Part shown: in pieces, positions 1-12,195 of the stretch
Layout: each line of letters starts with the position of its first letter
How positions within the stretch are numbered: position 1 is the first letter of the stretch
Assembly (NCBI GenBank): GCA_030386875.1
Contig: CM059560.1
Coordinates: 44,372,757-44,436,756, forward strand
Origin: Morinoia aosen
Taxonomy: Eukaryota > Arthropoda > Malacostraca > Amphipoda > Talitridae
Direction: 5' to 3'
Length of the DNA stretch: 64,000 nucleotides
The notes under the pieces: generated by a model
The model's database searches: none
Told to the model about the DNA's origin: nothing
The model's input: only the letters and a program-made list of their open reading frames with translations
Position numbers and translations under genes: made by a program

Positions 1-1990
1 CTCCTTTGTGCGCTGTACAGATACCTTCTGTACTCCTTTGTGCGCTGTAGAGATACCTTCTGTACTCCTTTGAGTGCTGAAGAGATACCTTCTGTATTCC
101 TTTGTGCGCTGTAGAGATACCTCGTGTACTCCTTTGTACGCTGTAGAGATACCTTCTGTACTCCTTTGTACGCCGTAGAGATACCTCGTGTACTCCTTTG
201 TGCGCTGTAGAGATACCTTCTGTACTCCTTTGTACGCTGTAGAGATACCTCGTGTACTCCTTTGTACGTTCTAGAGATATTTCCTGTACTCCTTTGTGCG
301 CTGTAGAGATACCTTCTGTACTCCTTTGTGCGCTGTAGAGATACCTTCTGTACTCCTTTGTGCGCTGTAGAGATACCTTCTGTACTCCTTTGTGCGCTGT
401 AGAGATACCTTCTGTACTCCTTTGTGCGCTGTAGAGATACCTTCTGTACTCCTTTGTACGCTGTAGAGATACCTCGTGTACTCCTTTGTACGTTCTAGAG
501 ATATTTCCTGTACTCCTTTGTGCGCTGTAGAGATACGTTCTGTTTTCCTTTGTGCGCTGTAGAGATACCTTCTGTACTCCTTTGTGCGCTGTAGAGATAC
601 CTTCTGTACTCCTTTGTACGCTGTAGAGATACCTTCTGTACTCCTTTGTGCGCTGTAGAGATACCTTCTGTACTCCTTTGTACGCTGTAGAGATACCTCG
701 TGTACTCCTTTGTACGTTCTAGAGATATTTCCTGTACTCCTTTGTGCGCTGTAGAGATACCTTCTGTACTCCTTTGTGCGCGGTAGAGACACCTTCTGTA
801 CTCCTTTGTGCGCTGTAGAGATACCTTCTGTACTCCTTTGTGCGCTGTAGAGATACCTTCTGTACTCCTTTGTACCCTGCAGAGATACCTTCTGTACTCC
901 TTTGTGCGCTGTAGAGATACCTTCTGTACTCCTTTGTACGCTGTAGAGATACCTCGTGTACTCCTTTGTACGTTCTAGAGATATTTCCTGTACTCCTTTG
1001 TGCGCTGTAGAGATACCTTCTGTACTCCTTTGTGCGCTGTAGAGATACCTTCTGTACTCCTTTGTGCGCTGTAGAGATACCTTCTGTACTCCTTTGTACG
1101 CTGTAGAGATACCTTCTATACTCCTTTGTGCGCTGTAGAGATACCTTCTGTTCTCCTTTGTACGCTGTAGAGATACCTCGTGTACTCCTTTGTACGTTCT
1201 AGAGATATTTCCTGTACTCCTTTGTGCGCTGTAGAGATACCTTCTGTACTCCTTTGTACGCTGTAAAGATACCTTCTGTACTCCTTTGTGCGCTGTAGAG
1301 ATACCTTCTGTACTCCTTTGTGCGCTGTTGAGATACCTTCTGTACTCCTTTGTGCGCTGTAGAGATACCTTCTGTACTCCTTTGTGCGCTGTAGAGATAC
1401 CTCGTGTACTCCTTTGTACGCTGTAGAGATACCTTCTGTACTCCTTTGTACGCTGTAGAGATACCTCGTGTACTCCTTTGTGCGCTGTAGAGATACCTTC
1501 TGTACTCCTTTGTACGCTGTAGAGATACCTCGTGTACTCCTTTGTACGTTCTAGAGATATTTCCTCTACTCCTTTGTGCGATGTAGAGATACATTCTGTA
1601 CTCCTTTGTGCGCTGTAGAGATACCTTCTGTACTCCTTTGTGCGCTGTAGAGATACCTTCTGTACTCCTTTGTGCGCTGTAGAGATACCTTCTGTACTCC
1701 TTTGTGCGCTGTAGAGATACCTTCTGTACTCCTTTGTGCGCTGTAGAGATACCTTCTGTACTCCTTTTTGCGCTGTAGAGATACCTTCTTTACTCCTTTG
1801 TACGCTGTAGAGATACCTTCTGTACTCCTTTGTGCGCTGTAGAGATACCTTCTGTACTCCTTTGTGCGCTGTAGAGATACCTTCTCTACTCCTTTGTACG
1901 CTGTAGAGATATTTTCTGTACTCCTTTGTGCGCTGTAGAGATACCTTCTGTACTCCTTTGTGCGCTGTAGAGATACCTTCTGTACTCCTT
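1..1990 (+). repeat. Partial X-type segment, similar to 41961 onward and 49509 onward
   Basis: From base 1 this stretch follows the sequence at 41961 at a fixed offset of 41960 to about 1.3 kb. Shared rare variants include CTGTACAG in the first monomer, TGTATTCC near 91, the CGCCGTAG variant near 171 and TTGTACCCTGCAG near 871. Near 1.3-1.5 kb the copies differ by two whole monomers and a 2-bp deletion found only in the 43-kb copy. The marker TTCCTCTACTCC followed by GCGATGTAG, at 1561-1590, is shared with copies near 5913, 8217, 43455, 46141, 51003 and 53688. Beyond about 1.6 kb the layout stays similar but I did not trace it base by base. Confidence 0.75.
225..288 (+). repeat. C-B doublet, the punctuation unit of the array (first example)
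   Basis: Here a type C monomer (225-256: A at position 10, CCTCGTG at 24-30) is followed by a type B monomer (257-288: TTCTAGAG at 13-20, ATTTCC at 23-28). This C-then-B pair recurs through all 64 kb, usually every 5-8 monomers, with runs of type A between. Occasional B monomers lack the C partner, for example at 2049, 2241 and 3489. B differs from A at six of 32 positions. It contains TCTAGA at 14-19, and on the minus strand it supplies the only regular stop codon (CTA on plus, TAG on minus). The doublet is therefore the mark of a higher-order repeat with a variable number of A monomers. Confidence 0.9.
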
Positions 1991-2688
1991 TGTGCGCTGT
2001 AGAGATACCTTCTGTACTCCTTTGTGCGCTGTAGAGATACCTTCTGTACTCCTTTGTACGTTCTAGAGATATTTCCTGTACTCCTTTGTGCGCTGTAGAG
2101 ATACCTTCTGTACTCCTCTGTGCGCTGTAGAGATACCTTCTGTACTCCTTTGTGCGCTGTAGAGATACCTTCTGTACTCCTTTGTGCGCTGTAGAGATAC
2201 CTTCTGTACTCCTTTGTGCGCTGTAGAGATACCTTCTGTACTCCTTTGTACGTTCTAGAGATATTTCCTGTACTCCTTTGTGCGCTGTAGAGATACCTCG
2301 TGTACTCCTTTGTACGTTCCAGAGATATTTCCTGTACTCCTTTGTGCGCTGTAGAGATACCTTCTGTACTCCTTTGTGCGCTGTAGAGATACCTTCTGTA
2401 CTCCTTTGTGCGCTGTAGAGATACCTTCTGTACTCATTTGTGCGCTGTAGAGATTCCTTCTGTACTCCTTTGTACGCTGTAGAGATACCTCGTGTACTCC
2501 TTTGTACGTTCTAGAGATATTTCCTGTACTCCTTTGTGCGCTGTAGAGATACCTTCTGTACTCCTTTGTGCGCTGTAGAGATACCTTTTGTACTCCTTTG
2601 TGCGCTGTAGAGATACCTTCTGTACTCCTTTGTGCGCTGTAGAGATACCTTCTGTACTCCTTTGTACGCTGTAGAGATACCTCGTGTA
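1991..2688 (+). repeat. Ordinary satellite stretch between X-type DNA and the first barcode unit
   Basis: About 22 monomers with B copies at 2049, 2241, 2305 and 2497. The B at 2049 and the B at 2241 lack a C partner. The 2241 and 2305 copies are only two monomers apart, the closest spacing I measured. Nothing other than satellite is visible. Confidence 0.85.
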
Positions 2689-3776
2689 CTTTTTTGTTCG
2701 TTCTAGAGATATTTCCTGTACTCCTTTGTGCGCTGTAGAGATACCTTCTGTACTCCTTTGTGCGCTTTAGAGATACCTTCTGTACTTCTTTGTGCGCTGT
2801 AGAGATACCTTCTGTACTCCTTTGTGCGCTGTAGAGATACCTTCTGTACTCCTTTGTGCGCTGTAGAGATACCTTCTGTACTCCTTTGTGCGCTGTAGAG
2901 ATACCTTCTGTACTCCTTTGTGCGCTGTAGAGATCATTCGTGTACTCCTTTGTACGTTCTAGAGATATTTCCTGTACTCCTTTGTGCGCTGTAGAGATAC
3001 CTTCTGTACTCCTTTGTGCGCTGTAGAGATACCTTCTGTACTTCTCTGTGCGCTGTAGAGATACCTACTGTACTCCTTTGCGCACTGTAGAGATACCTTC
3101 TGTACTCCTTTGTACGCTGTAGAGATACCTCGCGTACTCCTTTGTACGTTCTAGAGATGTTTCCTGTACTCCTTTGTGCGCTGTAGAGATACTTTCTGTA
3201 CTCCTTTGTGCGCTGTAGAGATACCTTCTGTACTCCTTTGTGCGCTGTAGAGATACCTTCTGTACTCCTTTGTGCGCTGTAGAGATACCTTCTGTACTCC
3301 TTTGTACGCTGTAGAGATACCTCGTGTACTCCTTTGTACGTTCTAGAGATATTTCCTGTACTCCTTTGTGCGCTGTAGAGATACCTTCTGTACTTCTTTG
3401 TGCGCTGTAGAGATACCTTCTGTACTCCTTTGTGCGCTGTAGAGATACCTTCTGTACTCCTTTGTGCGCTGTAGAGATACTTTCTGTACTCCTTTGTACG
3501 TTCTAGAGATATTTCCTGTACTCCTTTGTGTGCTGTAGAGATACCTTCTGTACTCCTTTGTACGCTGTAGAGATACCTCGTGTACTCCTTTGTACGTTCT
3601 AGAGATATTTCCTGTACTCCTTTGTGCGCTGTAGAGATACCTTCTGTACTCCTTTGTGCGCTGTAGAGATACCTTCTGTACTCCTTTGTGCGCTGTAGAG
3701 ATACCTTCTGTACTCCTTTGTACGCTGTAGAGATACCTCGTGTACTCCTTTGTACGTTCTAGAGATATTTCCTGTA
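2689..3776 (+). repeat. Higher-order unit 1 (8-6-6-5-3-5 spacing), subfamily a
   Basis: B monomers start at 2689, 2945, 3137, 3329, 3489, 3585 and 3745, giving spacings of 8, 6, 6, 5, 3 and 5 monomers. The first B carries GTTCG in place of GTACG, a marker of all six units. Like the unit at 9376, this copy has CTTTTTTG at the start of the first B and AGATGTTTCC in the third B. Those two changes define subfamily a. Confidence 0.85.
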
Positions 3777-4480
3777 CTCCTTTGTGCGCTGTAGAGATAC
3801 CTTCTGTACTCCTTTGTGCGCTGTAGAGATACCTTCTGTACTCCTTTGTGCGCTGTAGAGATACCTTCTTTACTCCTTTGTACGCTGTAGAGATACCTTC
3901 TGTACTCCTTTGTGCACTGTAGAGATACCTTCTGTACTCCTTTGTACGCTGTAGAGATACCTCGTGTACTCCTTTGTACGTTCTAGAGATATTTCCTGTA
4001 CTCCTTTGTGCGCTGTAGAGATACCTTCTGTACTCCTTTGTGCGCTGTAGAGATACCTTCTGTACTCCTTTGTACGCTGTAGAGATACCTCGTGTACTCC
4101 TTTGTACGTTCTAGAGATATTTCCTGTACTCCTGTGTGCGCTGTAGAGATACCTTCTGTACTCCTTTGTGCGCTGTAGAGATACCTTCTGTACTCCTTTG
4201 TGCGCTGTAGAGATACCTTCTGTACTCCATTGTGCGCTGTAGAGATACCTTCTGTACTCCTTTGTACGCTGTAGAGATACCTCGTGTACTCCTTTGTACG
4301 TTCTAGAGATATTTCCTGTACTCCTTTGTGCGCTGAAGAGATACCTTCTGTACTCCTTTGTGCGCTGTAGAGATACCTTTTGTACTCCTTTGTGCGCTGT
4401 AGAGATACCTTCTGTACTCCTTTGTGCGCTGTAGAGATACCTTCTGTACTCCTTTGTACGCTGTAGAGATACCTCGTGTA

Positions 4481-5568
4481 CTCCTTTGTTCGTTCTAGAG
4501 ATATTTCCTGTACTCCTTTTTGCGCTGTAGAGATACCTTCTGTACTCCTTTGTGCGCTGTAGAGATACCTTCTGTACTCCTTTGTGCGCTGTAGAGATAC
4601 CTTCTGTACTCCTTTGTGCGCTGTAGAGATACCTTCTGTACTCCTTTGTGCGCTGTAGAGATACCTTCTGTACTCCTTTGTGCGCTGTAGAGATACCTTC
4701 TGTTCTCCTTTGTGCGCTGTAGAGATACCTCGTGTACTCCTTTATACGTTCTAGAGATATTTCCTGCACTCCTTTGTGCGATGTAGAGATACCTTCTGTA
4801 CTCCTTTGTGCGCTGTAGAGATACCTTCTGTACTCCTTTGTGCGCTGTAGAGATACCTTCTGTACTCCTTTGTGCGCTGTAGAGATACCTTCTGTACTCC
4901 TATGTACGCTGTAGAGATACCTCGTGTACTCCTTTGTACGTTCTAGAGATATTTCCTGTACTCCTTTGTGCGCTGTAGAGATACCTTCTGTACTCCTTTG
5001 TGCGCTGTAGAGATACCTTCTGTACTCCTTTGTGCGCTGTAGAGATACCTTCTGTACTCCTTTGTGCGCTGTAGAGATACCTTCTGTACTCCTTTGTACG
5101 CTGTAGAGATACCTCGTGTACTCCTTTGTACGTTCTAGAGATATTTCCTGTACTCCTTTGTGCGCTGTAGAGATACCTTCTGTACTTCTTTGTGCGCTGT
5201 AGAGATACCTTCTGTACTCCTTTGTGCGCTGTAGAGATACCTTCTGTACTCCTTTGTGCGCTGTAGAGATACCTTCTGTACCCCTTTGTACGTTCTAGAG
5301 ATATTTCCTGTACTCCTTTGTGCGCTGTAGAGATACCTTCTGTACTCCTTTGTACGCTGTAGAGATACCTCGTGTACTCCTTTGTACGTTCTAGAGATAT
5401 TTCCTGTACTCCTTTGTGCGCTGTAGAGATACCTTCTGTACTCCTTTGTGCGCTGTAGAGATACCTTCTGTACTCCTTTGTGCGCTGTAGAGATACCTTC
5501 TGTACTCCTTTGTACGCTGTAGAGATACCTCGTGTACTCCTTTGTACGTTCTAGAGATATTTCCTGTA
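4481..5568 (+). repeat. Higher-order unit 2 (8-6-6-5-3-5 spacing), subfamily b
   Basis: B monomers start at 4481, 4737, 4929, 5121, 5281, 5377 and 5537. The spacing is the same as in unit 1, 1792 bp (56 monomers) downstream. The first B has GTTCG. The second B reads CCTTTATACG, followed by a GCACTCC/GCGATGTAG monomer, and the fifth B starts CCCC instead of CTCC. These changes define subfamily b. Confidence 0.85.
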
Positions 5569-6480
5569 CTCCTTTGTGCGCTGTAGAGATACCTTCTGTA
5601 CTCCTTTGTGCGCTGTAGAGATACCTTCTGTACTCCTTTGTGCGCTGTAGAGATACCTTCTGTACTCCTTTGTGCGCTGTTGAGATACCTTCTGAACTCC
5701 TTTGTGCGCTGTAGAGATACCTTCTGTACTCCTTTGTGCGCTGTAGAGATACCTCGTGTACTCCTTTGTACGCTGTAGAGATACCTTCTGTACTCCTTTG
5801 TACGCTGTAGAGATACCTCGTGTACTCCTTTGTGCGCTGTAGAGATACCTTCTGTACTCCTTTGTACGCTGTAGAGATACCTCGTGTACTCCTTTGTACG
5901 TTCTAGAGATATTTCCTCTACTCCTTTGTGCGATGTAGAGATACATTCTGTACTCCTTTGTGCGCTGTAGAGATACCTTCTGTACTCCTTTGTGCGCTGT
6001 AGAGATACCTTCTGTACTCCTTTGTGCGCTGTAGAGATACCTTCTGTACTCCTTTGTGCGCTGTAGAGATACCTTCTGTACTCCTTTGTGCGCTGTAGAG
6101 ATACCTTCTGTACTCCTTTGTGCGCTGTAGAGATACCTTCTGTACTCCTTTGTACGCTGTAGAGATACCTTCTGTACTCCTTTGTGCGCTGTAGAGATAC
6201 CTTCTGTACTCCTTTGTGCGCTGTAGAGATACCTTCTGTACTCCTTTGTACGCTGTAGAGATATTTCCTGTACTCCTTTGTGCGCTGTAGAGATACCTTC
6301 TGTACTCCTTTGTGCGCTGTAGAGATACCTTCTGTACTCCTTTGTGCGCTGTAGAGATACCTTCTGTACTCCTTTGTGCGCTGTAGAGATACCTTCTGTA
6401 CTCCTTTGTACGTTCTAGAGATATTTCCTGTACTTCTTTGTGCGCTGTAGAGATACCTTCTGTACTCCTTTGTGCGCTGT

Positions 6481-6493
6481 AGAGACCCTTCTG
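6481..6493 (+). other. 1-bp deletion that shifts the 32-bp register
   Basis: The monomer reads AGAGACCCTTCTG where the consensus has AGAGATACCTTCTG. Monomer starts fall at 1 mod 32 before this point and at 0 mod 32 after it. It is the first of eight register breaks. Confidence 0.9.
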
Positions 6494-6783
6494 TACTCCT
6501 TTGTGCGCTGTAGAGATACCTTCTGTACTCCATTGTGCGCTGTAGAGATACCTTCTGTACTCCTTTGTACGCTGTAGAGATACCTCGTGTACTCCTTTGT
6601 ACGTTCTAGAGATATTTCCTGTACTCCTTTGTGCGCTGAAGAGATACCTTCTGTACTCCTTTGTGCGCTGTAGAGATACCTTTTGTACTCCTTTGTGCGC
6701 TGTAGAGATACCTTCTGTACTCCTTTGTGCGCTGTAGAGATACCTTCTGTACTCCTTTGTACGCTGTAGAGATACCTCGTGTA

Positions 6784-7871
6784 CTCCTTTGTTCGTTCTA
6801 GAGATATTTCCTGTACTCCTTTTTGCGCTGTAGAGATACCTTCTGTACTCCTTTGTGCGCTGTAGAGATACCTTCTGTACTCCTTTGTGCGCTGTAGAGA
6901 TACCTTCTGTACTCCTTTGTGCGCTGTAGAGATACCTTCTGTACTCCTTTGTGCGCTGTAGAGATACCTTCTGTACTCCTTTGTGCGCTGTAGAGATACC
7001 TTCTGTTCTCCTTTGTGCGCTGTAGAGATACCTCGTGTACTCCTTTATACGTTCTAGAGATATTTCCTGCACTCCTTTGTGCGATGTAGAGATACCTTCT
7101 GTACTCCTTTGTGCGCTGTAGAGATACCTTCTGTACTCCTTTGTGCGCTGTAGAGATACCTTCTGTACTCCTTTGTGCGCTGTAGAGATACCTTCTGTAC
7201 TCCTATGTACGCTGTAGAGATACCTCGTGTACTCCTTTGTACGTTCTAGAGATATTTCCTGTACTCCTTTGTGCGCTGTAGAGATACCTTCTGTACTCCT
7301 TTGTGCGCTGTAGAGATACCTTCTGTACTCCTTTGTGCGCTGTAGAGATACCTTCTGTACTCCTTTGTGCGCTGTAGAGATACCTTCTGTACTCCTTTGT
7401 ACGCTGTAGAGATACCTCGTGTACTCCTTTGTACGTTCTAGAGATATTTCCTGTACTCCTTTGTGCGCTGTAGAGATACCTTCTGTACTTCTTTGTGCGC
7501 TGTAGAGATACCTTCTGTACTCCTTTGTGCGCTGTAGAGATACCTTCTGTACTCCTTTGTGCGCTGTAGAGATACCTTCTGTACCCCTTTGTACGTTCTA
7601 GAGATATTTCCTGTACTCCTTTGTGCGCTGTAGAGATACCTTCTGTACTCCTTTGTACGCTGTAGAGATACCTCGTGTACTCCTTTGTACGTTCTAGAGA
7701 TATTTCCTGTACTCCTTTGTGCGCTGTAGAGATACCTTCTGTACTCCTTTGTGCGCTGTAGAGATACCTTCTGTACTCCTTTGTGCGCTGTAGAGATACC
7801 TTCTGTACTCCTTTGTACGCTGTAGAGATACCTCGTGTACTCCTTTGTACGTTCTAGAGATATTTCCTGTA
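6784..7871 (+). repeat. Higher-order unit 3 (8-6-6-5-3-5 spacing), subfamily b
   Basis: B monomers start at 6784, 7040, 7232, 7424, 7584, 7680 and 7840. It lies 2303 bp after unit 2, that is 72 monomers minus the 1-bp deletion at 6486. It shares the GTTCG first B, the TTTATACG second B and the CCCC start of the fifth B with unit 2. The two are near-identical by eye. Confidence 0.87.
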
Positions 7872-9375
7872 CTCCTTTGTGCGCTGTAGAGATACCTTCT
7901 GTACTCCTTTGTGCGCTGTAGAGATACCTTCTGTACTCCTTTGTGCGCTGTAGAGATACCTTCTGTACTCCTTTGTGCGCTGTTGAGATACCTTCTGAAC
8001 TCCTTTGTGCGCTGTAGAGATACCTTCTGTACTCCTTTGTGCGCTGTAGAGATACCTCGTGTACTCCTTTGTACGCTGTAGAGATACCTTCTGTACTCCT
8101 TTGTACGCTGTAGAGATACCTCGTGTACTCCTTTGTGCGCTGTAGAGATACCTTCTGTACTCCTTTGTACGCTGTAGAGATACCTCGTGTACTCCTTTGT
8201 ACGTTCCAGAGATATTTCCTCTACTCCTTTGTGCGATGTAGAGATACATTCTGTACTCCTTTGTGCGCTGTAGAGATACCTTCTGTACTCCTTTGTGCGC
8301 TGTAGAGATACCTTCTGTACTCCTTTGTGCGCTGTAGAGATACCTTCTGTACTCCTTTGTGCGCGGTAGAGATACCTTCTGTACTCCTTTGTGCGCTGTA
8401 GAGATACCTTCTGTACTCCTTTGTGCGCTGTAGAGATACCTTCTGTACTCCTTTGTACGCTGTAGAGATACCTTCTGTACTCCTTTGTGCGCTGTAGAGA
8501 TACCTTCTGTACTCCTTTGTGCGCTGTAGAGATACCTTCTGTACTCCTTTGTACGCTGTAGAGATATTTCCTGTACTCCTTTGTGCGCTGTAGAGATACC
8601 TTCTGTACTCCTTTGTGCGCTGTAGAGATACCTTCTGTACTCCTTTGTGCGCTGTAGAGATACCTTCTGTACTCCTTTGTGCGCTGTAGAGATACCTTCT
8701 GTACTCCTTTGTACGTTCTAGAGATATTTCCTGTACTCCTTTGTGCGCTGTAGAGATACCTTCTGTACTACTCTGTGCGCTGTAGAGATACCTTCTGTAC
8801 TCCTTTGTGCGCTGTAGAGATACCTTCTGTACTCCTTTGTGCGCTGTAGAGATACCTTCTGTACTCCTTTGTGCGCTGTAGAGATACCTTCTGTACTCCT
8901 TTGTACGTTCTAGAGATATTTCCTGTACTCCTTTGTGCGCTGTAGAGATACCTCGTGTACTCCTTTGTACGTTCTAGAGATATTTCCTGTACTCCTTTGT
9001 GCGCTGTAGAGATACCTTCTGTACTCCTTTGTGCGCTGTAGAGATACCTTCTGTACTCCTTTGTGCGCTGTAGAGATACCTTCTGTACTCCTTTGTGCGC
9101 TGTAGAGATACCTTCTGTACTCATTTGTGCGCTGTAGAGATACCTTCTGTACTCCTTTGTACGCTGTAGAGATACCTCGTGTACTCCTTTGTACGTTCTA
9201 GAGATATTTCCTGTACTCCTTTGTGCGCTGTAGAGATACCTTCTGTACTCCTTTGTGCGCTGTAGAGATACCTTTTGTACTCCTTTGTGCGCTGTAGAGA
9301 TACCTTCTGTACTCCTTTGTGCGCTGTAGAGATACCTTCTGTACTCCTTTGTACGCTGTAGAGATACCTCGTGTA

Positions 9376-10463
9376 CTTTTTTGTTCGTTCTAGAGATATT
9401 TCCTGTACTCCTTTGTGCGCTGTAGAGATACCTTCTGTACTCCTTTGTGCGCTGTAGAGATACCTTCTGTACTCCTTTGTGCGCTGTAGAGATACCTTCT
9501 GTACTCCTTTGTGCGCTGTAGAGATACCTTCTGTACTCCTTTGTGCGCTGTAGAGATACCTTCTGTACTCCTTTGTGCGCTGTAGAGATACCTTCTGTAC
9601 TCCTTTGTGCGCTGTAGAGATACCTCGTGTACTCCTTTGTACGTTCTAGAGATATTTCCTGTACTCCTTTGTGCGCTGTAGAGATACCTTCTGTACTCCT
9701 TTGTGCGCTGTAGAGATACCTTCTGTACTCCTCTGTGCGCTGTAGAGATACCTTCTGTACTCCTTTGCGCGCTGTAGAGATACCTTCTGTACTCCTTTGT
9801 ACGCTGTAGAGATACCTCGTGTACTCCTTTGTACGTTCTAGAGATGTTTCCTGTACTCCTTTGTGCGCTGTAGAGATACCTTCTGTACTCCTTTGTGCGC
9901 TGTAGAGATACCTTCTGTACTCCTTTGTGCGCTGTAGAGGTACCTTCTGTACTCCTTTGTGCGCTGTAGAGATACCTTCTGTACTCCTTTGTACGCTGTA
10001 GAGATACCTCGTGTACTCCTTTGTACGTTCTAGAGATATTTCCTGTACTCCTTTGTGCGCTGTAGAGATTCCTTCTGTACTTCTTTGTGCGCTGTAGAGA
10101 TACCTTCTGTACTCCTTTGTGCGCTGTAGAGATACCTTCTGTACTCCTTTGTTCGCTGTAGAGATACCTTCTGTACTCCTTTGTACGTTCTAGAGATATT
10201 TCCTGTACTCCTTTGTGTGCTGTAGAGATACCTTCTGTACTCCTTTGTACGCTGTAGAGATACCTCGTGTACTCCTTTGTACGTTCTAGAGATATTTCCT
10301 GTACTCCTTTGTGCGCTGTAGAGATACCTTCTGTACTCCTTTGTGCGCTGTAGAGATACCTTCTGTACTCCTTTGTGCGCTGTAGAGATACTTTCTGTAC
10401 TCCTTTGTACGCTGTAGAGATACCTCGTGTACTCCTTTGTACGTTCTAGAGATATTTCCTGTA
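9376..10463 (+). repeat. Higher-order unit 4 (8-6-6-5-3-5 spacing), subfamily a
   Basis: B monomers start at 9376, 9632, 9824, 10016, 10176, 10272 and 10432. The CTTTTTTG start of the first B and AGATGTTTCC in the third B match unit 1, not units 2 and 3. The offset to unit 1 is 6687 bp, 209 monomers minus the 1-bp deletion that lies between them. Confidence 0.85.
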
Positions 10464-10700
10464 CTCCTTTGTGCGCTGTAGAGATACCTTCTGTACTCCT
10501 TTGTGCGCTGTAGAGATACCTTCTGTACTCCTTTGTGCGCTGTAGAGATACCTTCTTTACTCCTTTGTACGCTGTAGAGATACCTTCTGTACTCCTTTGT
10601 GCGCTGTAGAGATACCTTCTGTACTCCTTTGTACGCTGTAGAGATACCTCGTGTACTCCTTTGTACGTTCTAGAGATATTTCCTGTACTCCTTTGTGCGC

Positions 10701-10720
10701 TGTAGCACAAACTACCTTCT
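10701..10720 (+). other. 4-bp net insertion forming a short inverted repeat
   Basis: Where the consensus has TGTAGAGATACC, this monomer has TGTAGCACAAACTACC: AGAT is replaced by the eight bases CACAAACT. The result is an inverted repeat, GTAG at 10702-10705 and CTAC at 10712-10715 around a CACAAA loop. GCACAAA also equals the reverse complement of TTTGTGC in the monomer. The paralogous copy at about 12.43 kb lacks the change. The offset between the copies is 1732 to the left of it and 1728 to the right, so homology runs through it and it is not a rearrangement breakpoint. Confidence 0.85.
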
Positions 10721-11299
10721 GTACTCCTTTGTGCGATGTAGAGATACCTTCTGTAATCCTTTGTGCGCTGTAGAGATACCTTCTGTACTCCTTTGTGCGC
10801 TGTAGAGATACCTTCTGTACTCCTTTGTGCGCTGTTGAGATACCTTCTGTACTCCTTTGTGCGCTGTAGAGATACCTTCTGTACTCCTTTGTACGCTGTA
10901 GAGATACCTCGTGTACTCCTTTGTACGTTCTAGAGATATTTCCTGTACTCCTGTGTGCGCTGTAGAGATACCTTCTGTACTCCTTTGTGCGCTGTAGAGA
11001 TACCTTCTGTACTCCTTTGTGCGCTGTAGAGATACCTTCTGTACTCCTTTGTGCGCTGTAGAGATACCTTCTGTACTCCTTTGTACGCTGTAGAGATACC
11101 TCGTGTACTCCTTTGTACGTTCTAGAGATATTTCCTGTACTCCTTTGTGCGCTGTTGAGATACCTTCTGTACTCCTATGTGCGCTGTAGAGATACCTTTT
11201 GTACTCCTTTGTGCGCTGTAGAGATACCTTCTGTACTCCTTTGTGCGCTGTAGAGATACCTTCTGTACTCCTCTGTACGCTGTAGAGATACCTCGTGTA

Positions 11300-12195
11300 C
11301 TCCTTTGTTCGTTCTAGAGATATTTCCTGTACTCCTTTGTGCGCTGTAGAGATACCTTCTGTACTCCTTTGTGCGCTGTAGAGATACCTTCTGTACTCCT
11401 TTGTGCGCTGTAGAGATACCTTCTGTACTCCTTTGTGCGCTGTAGAGAGACCTTCTGTACTCCTTTGTGCGCTGTAGAGATACCTTCTGTACTCCTTTGT
11501 GCGCTGTAGAGATACCTTCTGTACTCCTTTGTGCGCTGTAGAGATACCTCGTGTACTCCTTTATACGTTCTAGAGATATTTCCTGCACTCCTTTGTGCGA
11601 TGTAGAGATACCTTCTGTACTCCTTTGTGCGCTGTAGAGATACCTTCTGTACTCCTTTGTGCGCTGTAGAGGTACCTTCTGTACTCCTTTGTGCGCTGTA
11701 GAGATACCTTCTGTACTCCTTTGTACGCTGTAGAGATACCTCGTGTACTCCTTTGTACGTTCTAGAGATATTTCCTGTACTCCTTTGTGCGCTGTAGAGA
11801 TACCTTCTGTACTTCTTTGTGCGCTGTAGATATACCTTCTGTACTCCTTTGTGCGCTGTAGAGATACCTTCTGTACTCCTTTGTGCGCTGTAGAGATACC
11901 TTCTGTACTCCTTTGTACGTTCTAGAGATATTTCCTGTACTCCTTTGTGTGCTGTAGAGATACCTTCTGTACTCCTTTGTACGCTGTAGAGATACCTCGT
12001 GTACTCCTTTGTACGTTCTAGAGATATTTCCTGTACTCCTTTGTGCGCTGTAGAGATACCTTCTGTACTCCTTTGTGCGCTGTAGAGATACCTTCTGTAC
12101 TCCTTTGTGCGCTGTAGAGATACCTTCTGTACTCCTTTGTACGCTGTAGAGATACCTCGTGTACTCCTTTGTACGTTCTAGAGATATTTCCTGTA
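11300..12195 (+). repeat. Higher-order unit 5, shortened (8-6-5-3-5), subfamily b
   Basis: B monomers start at 11300, 11556, 11748, 11908, 12004 and 12164. One six-monomer step of the 8-6-6-5-3-5 pattern is missing, as if one A-run with its C-B doublet had been deleted. The first B has GTTCG and the second TTTATACG, the subfamily b markers. The fourth B here starts CTCC rather than the CCCC of units 2, 3 and 6. Confidence 0.8.

Noticed and set aside
10701-10720. Transposon scar or rearrangement breakpoint at the odd CACAAACT
   Set aside because: Homology to the copy near 12.43 kb continues on both sides with only a 4-bp change in offset, and there is no target-site duplication.
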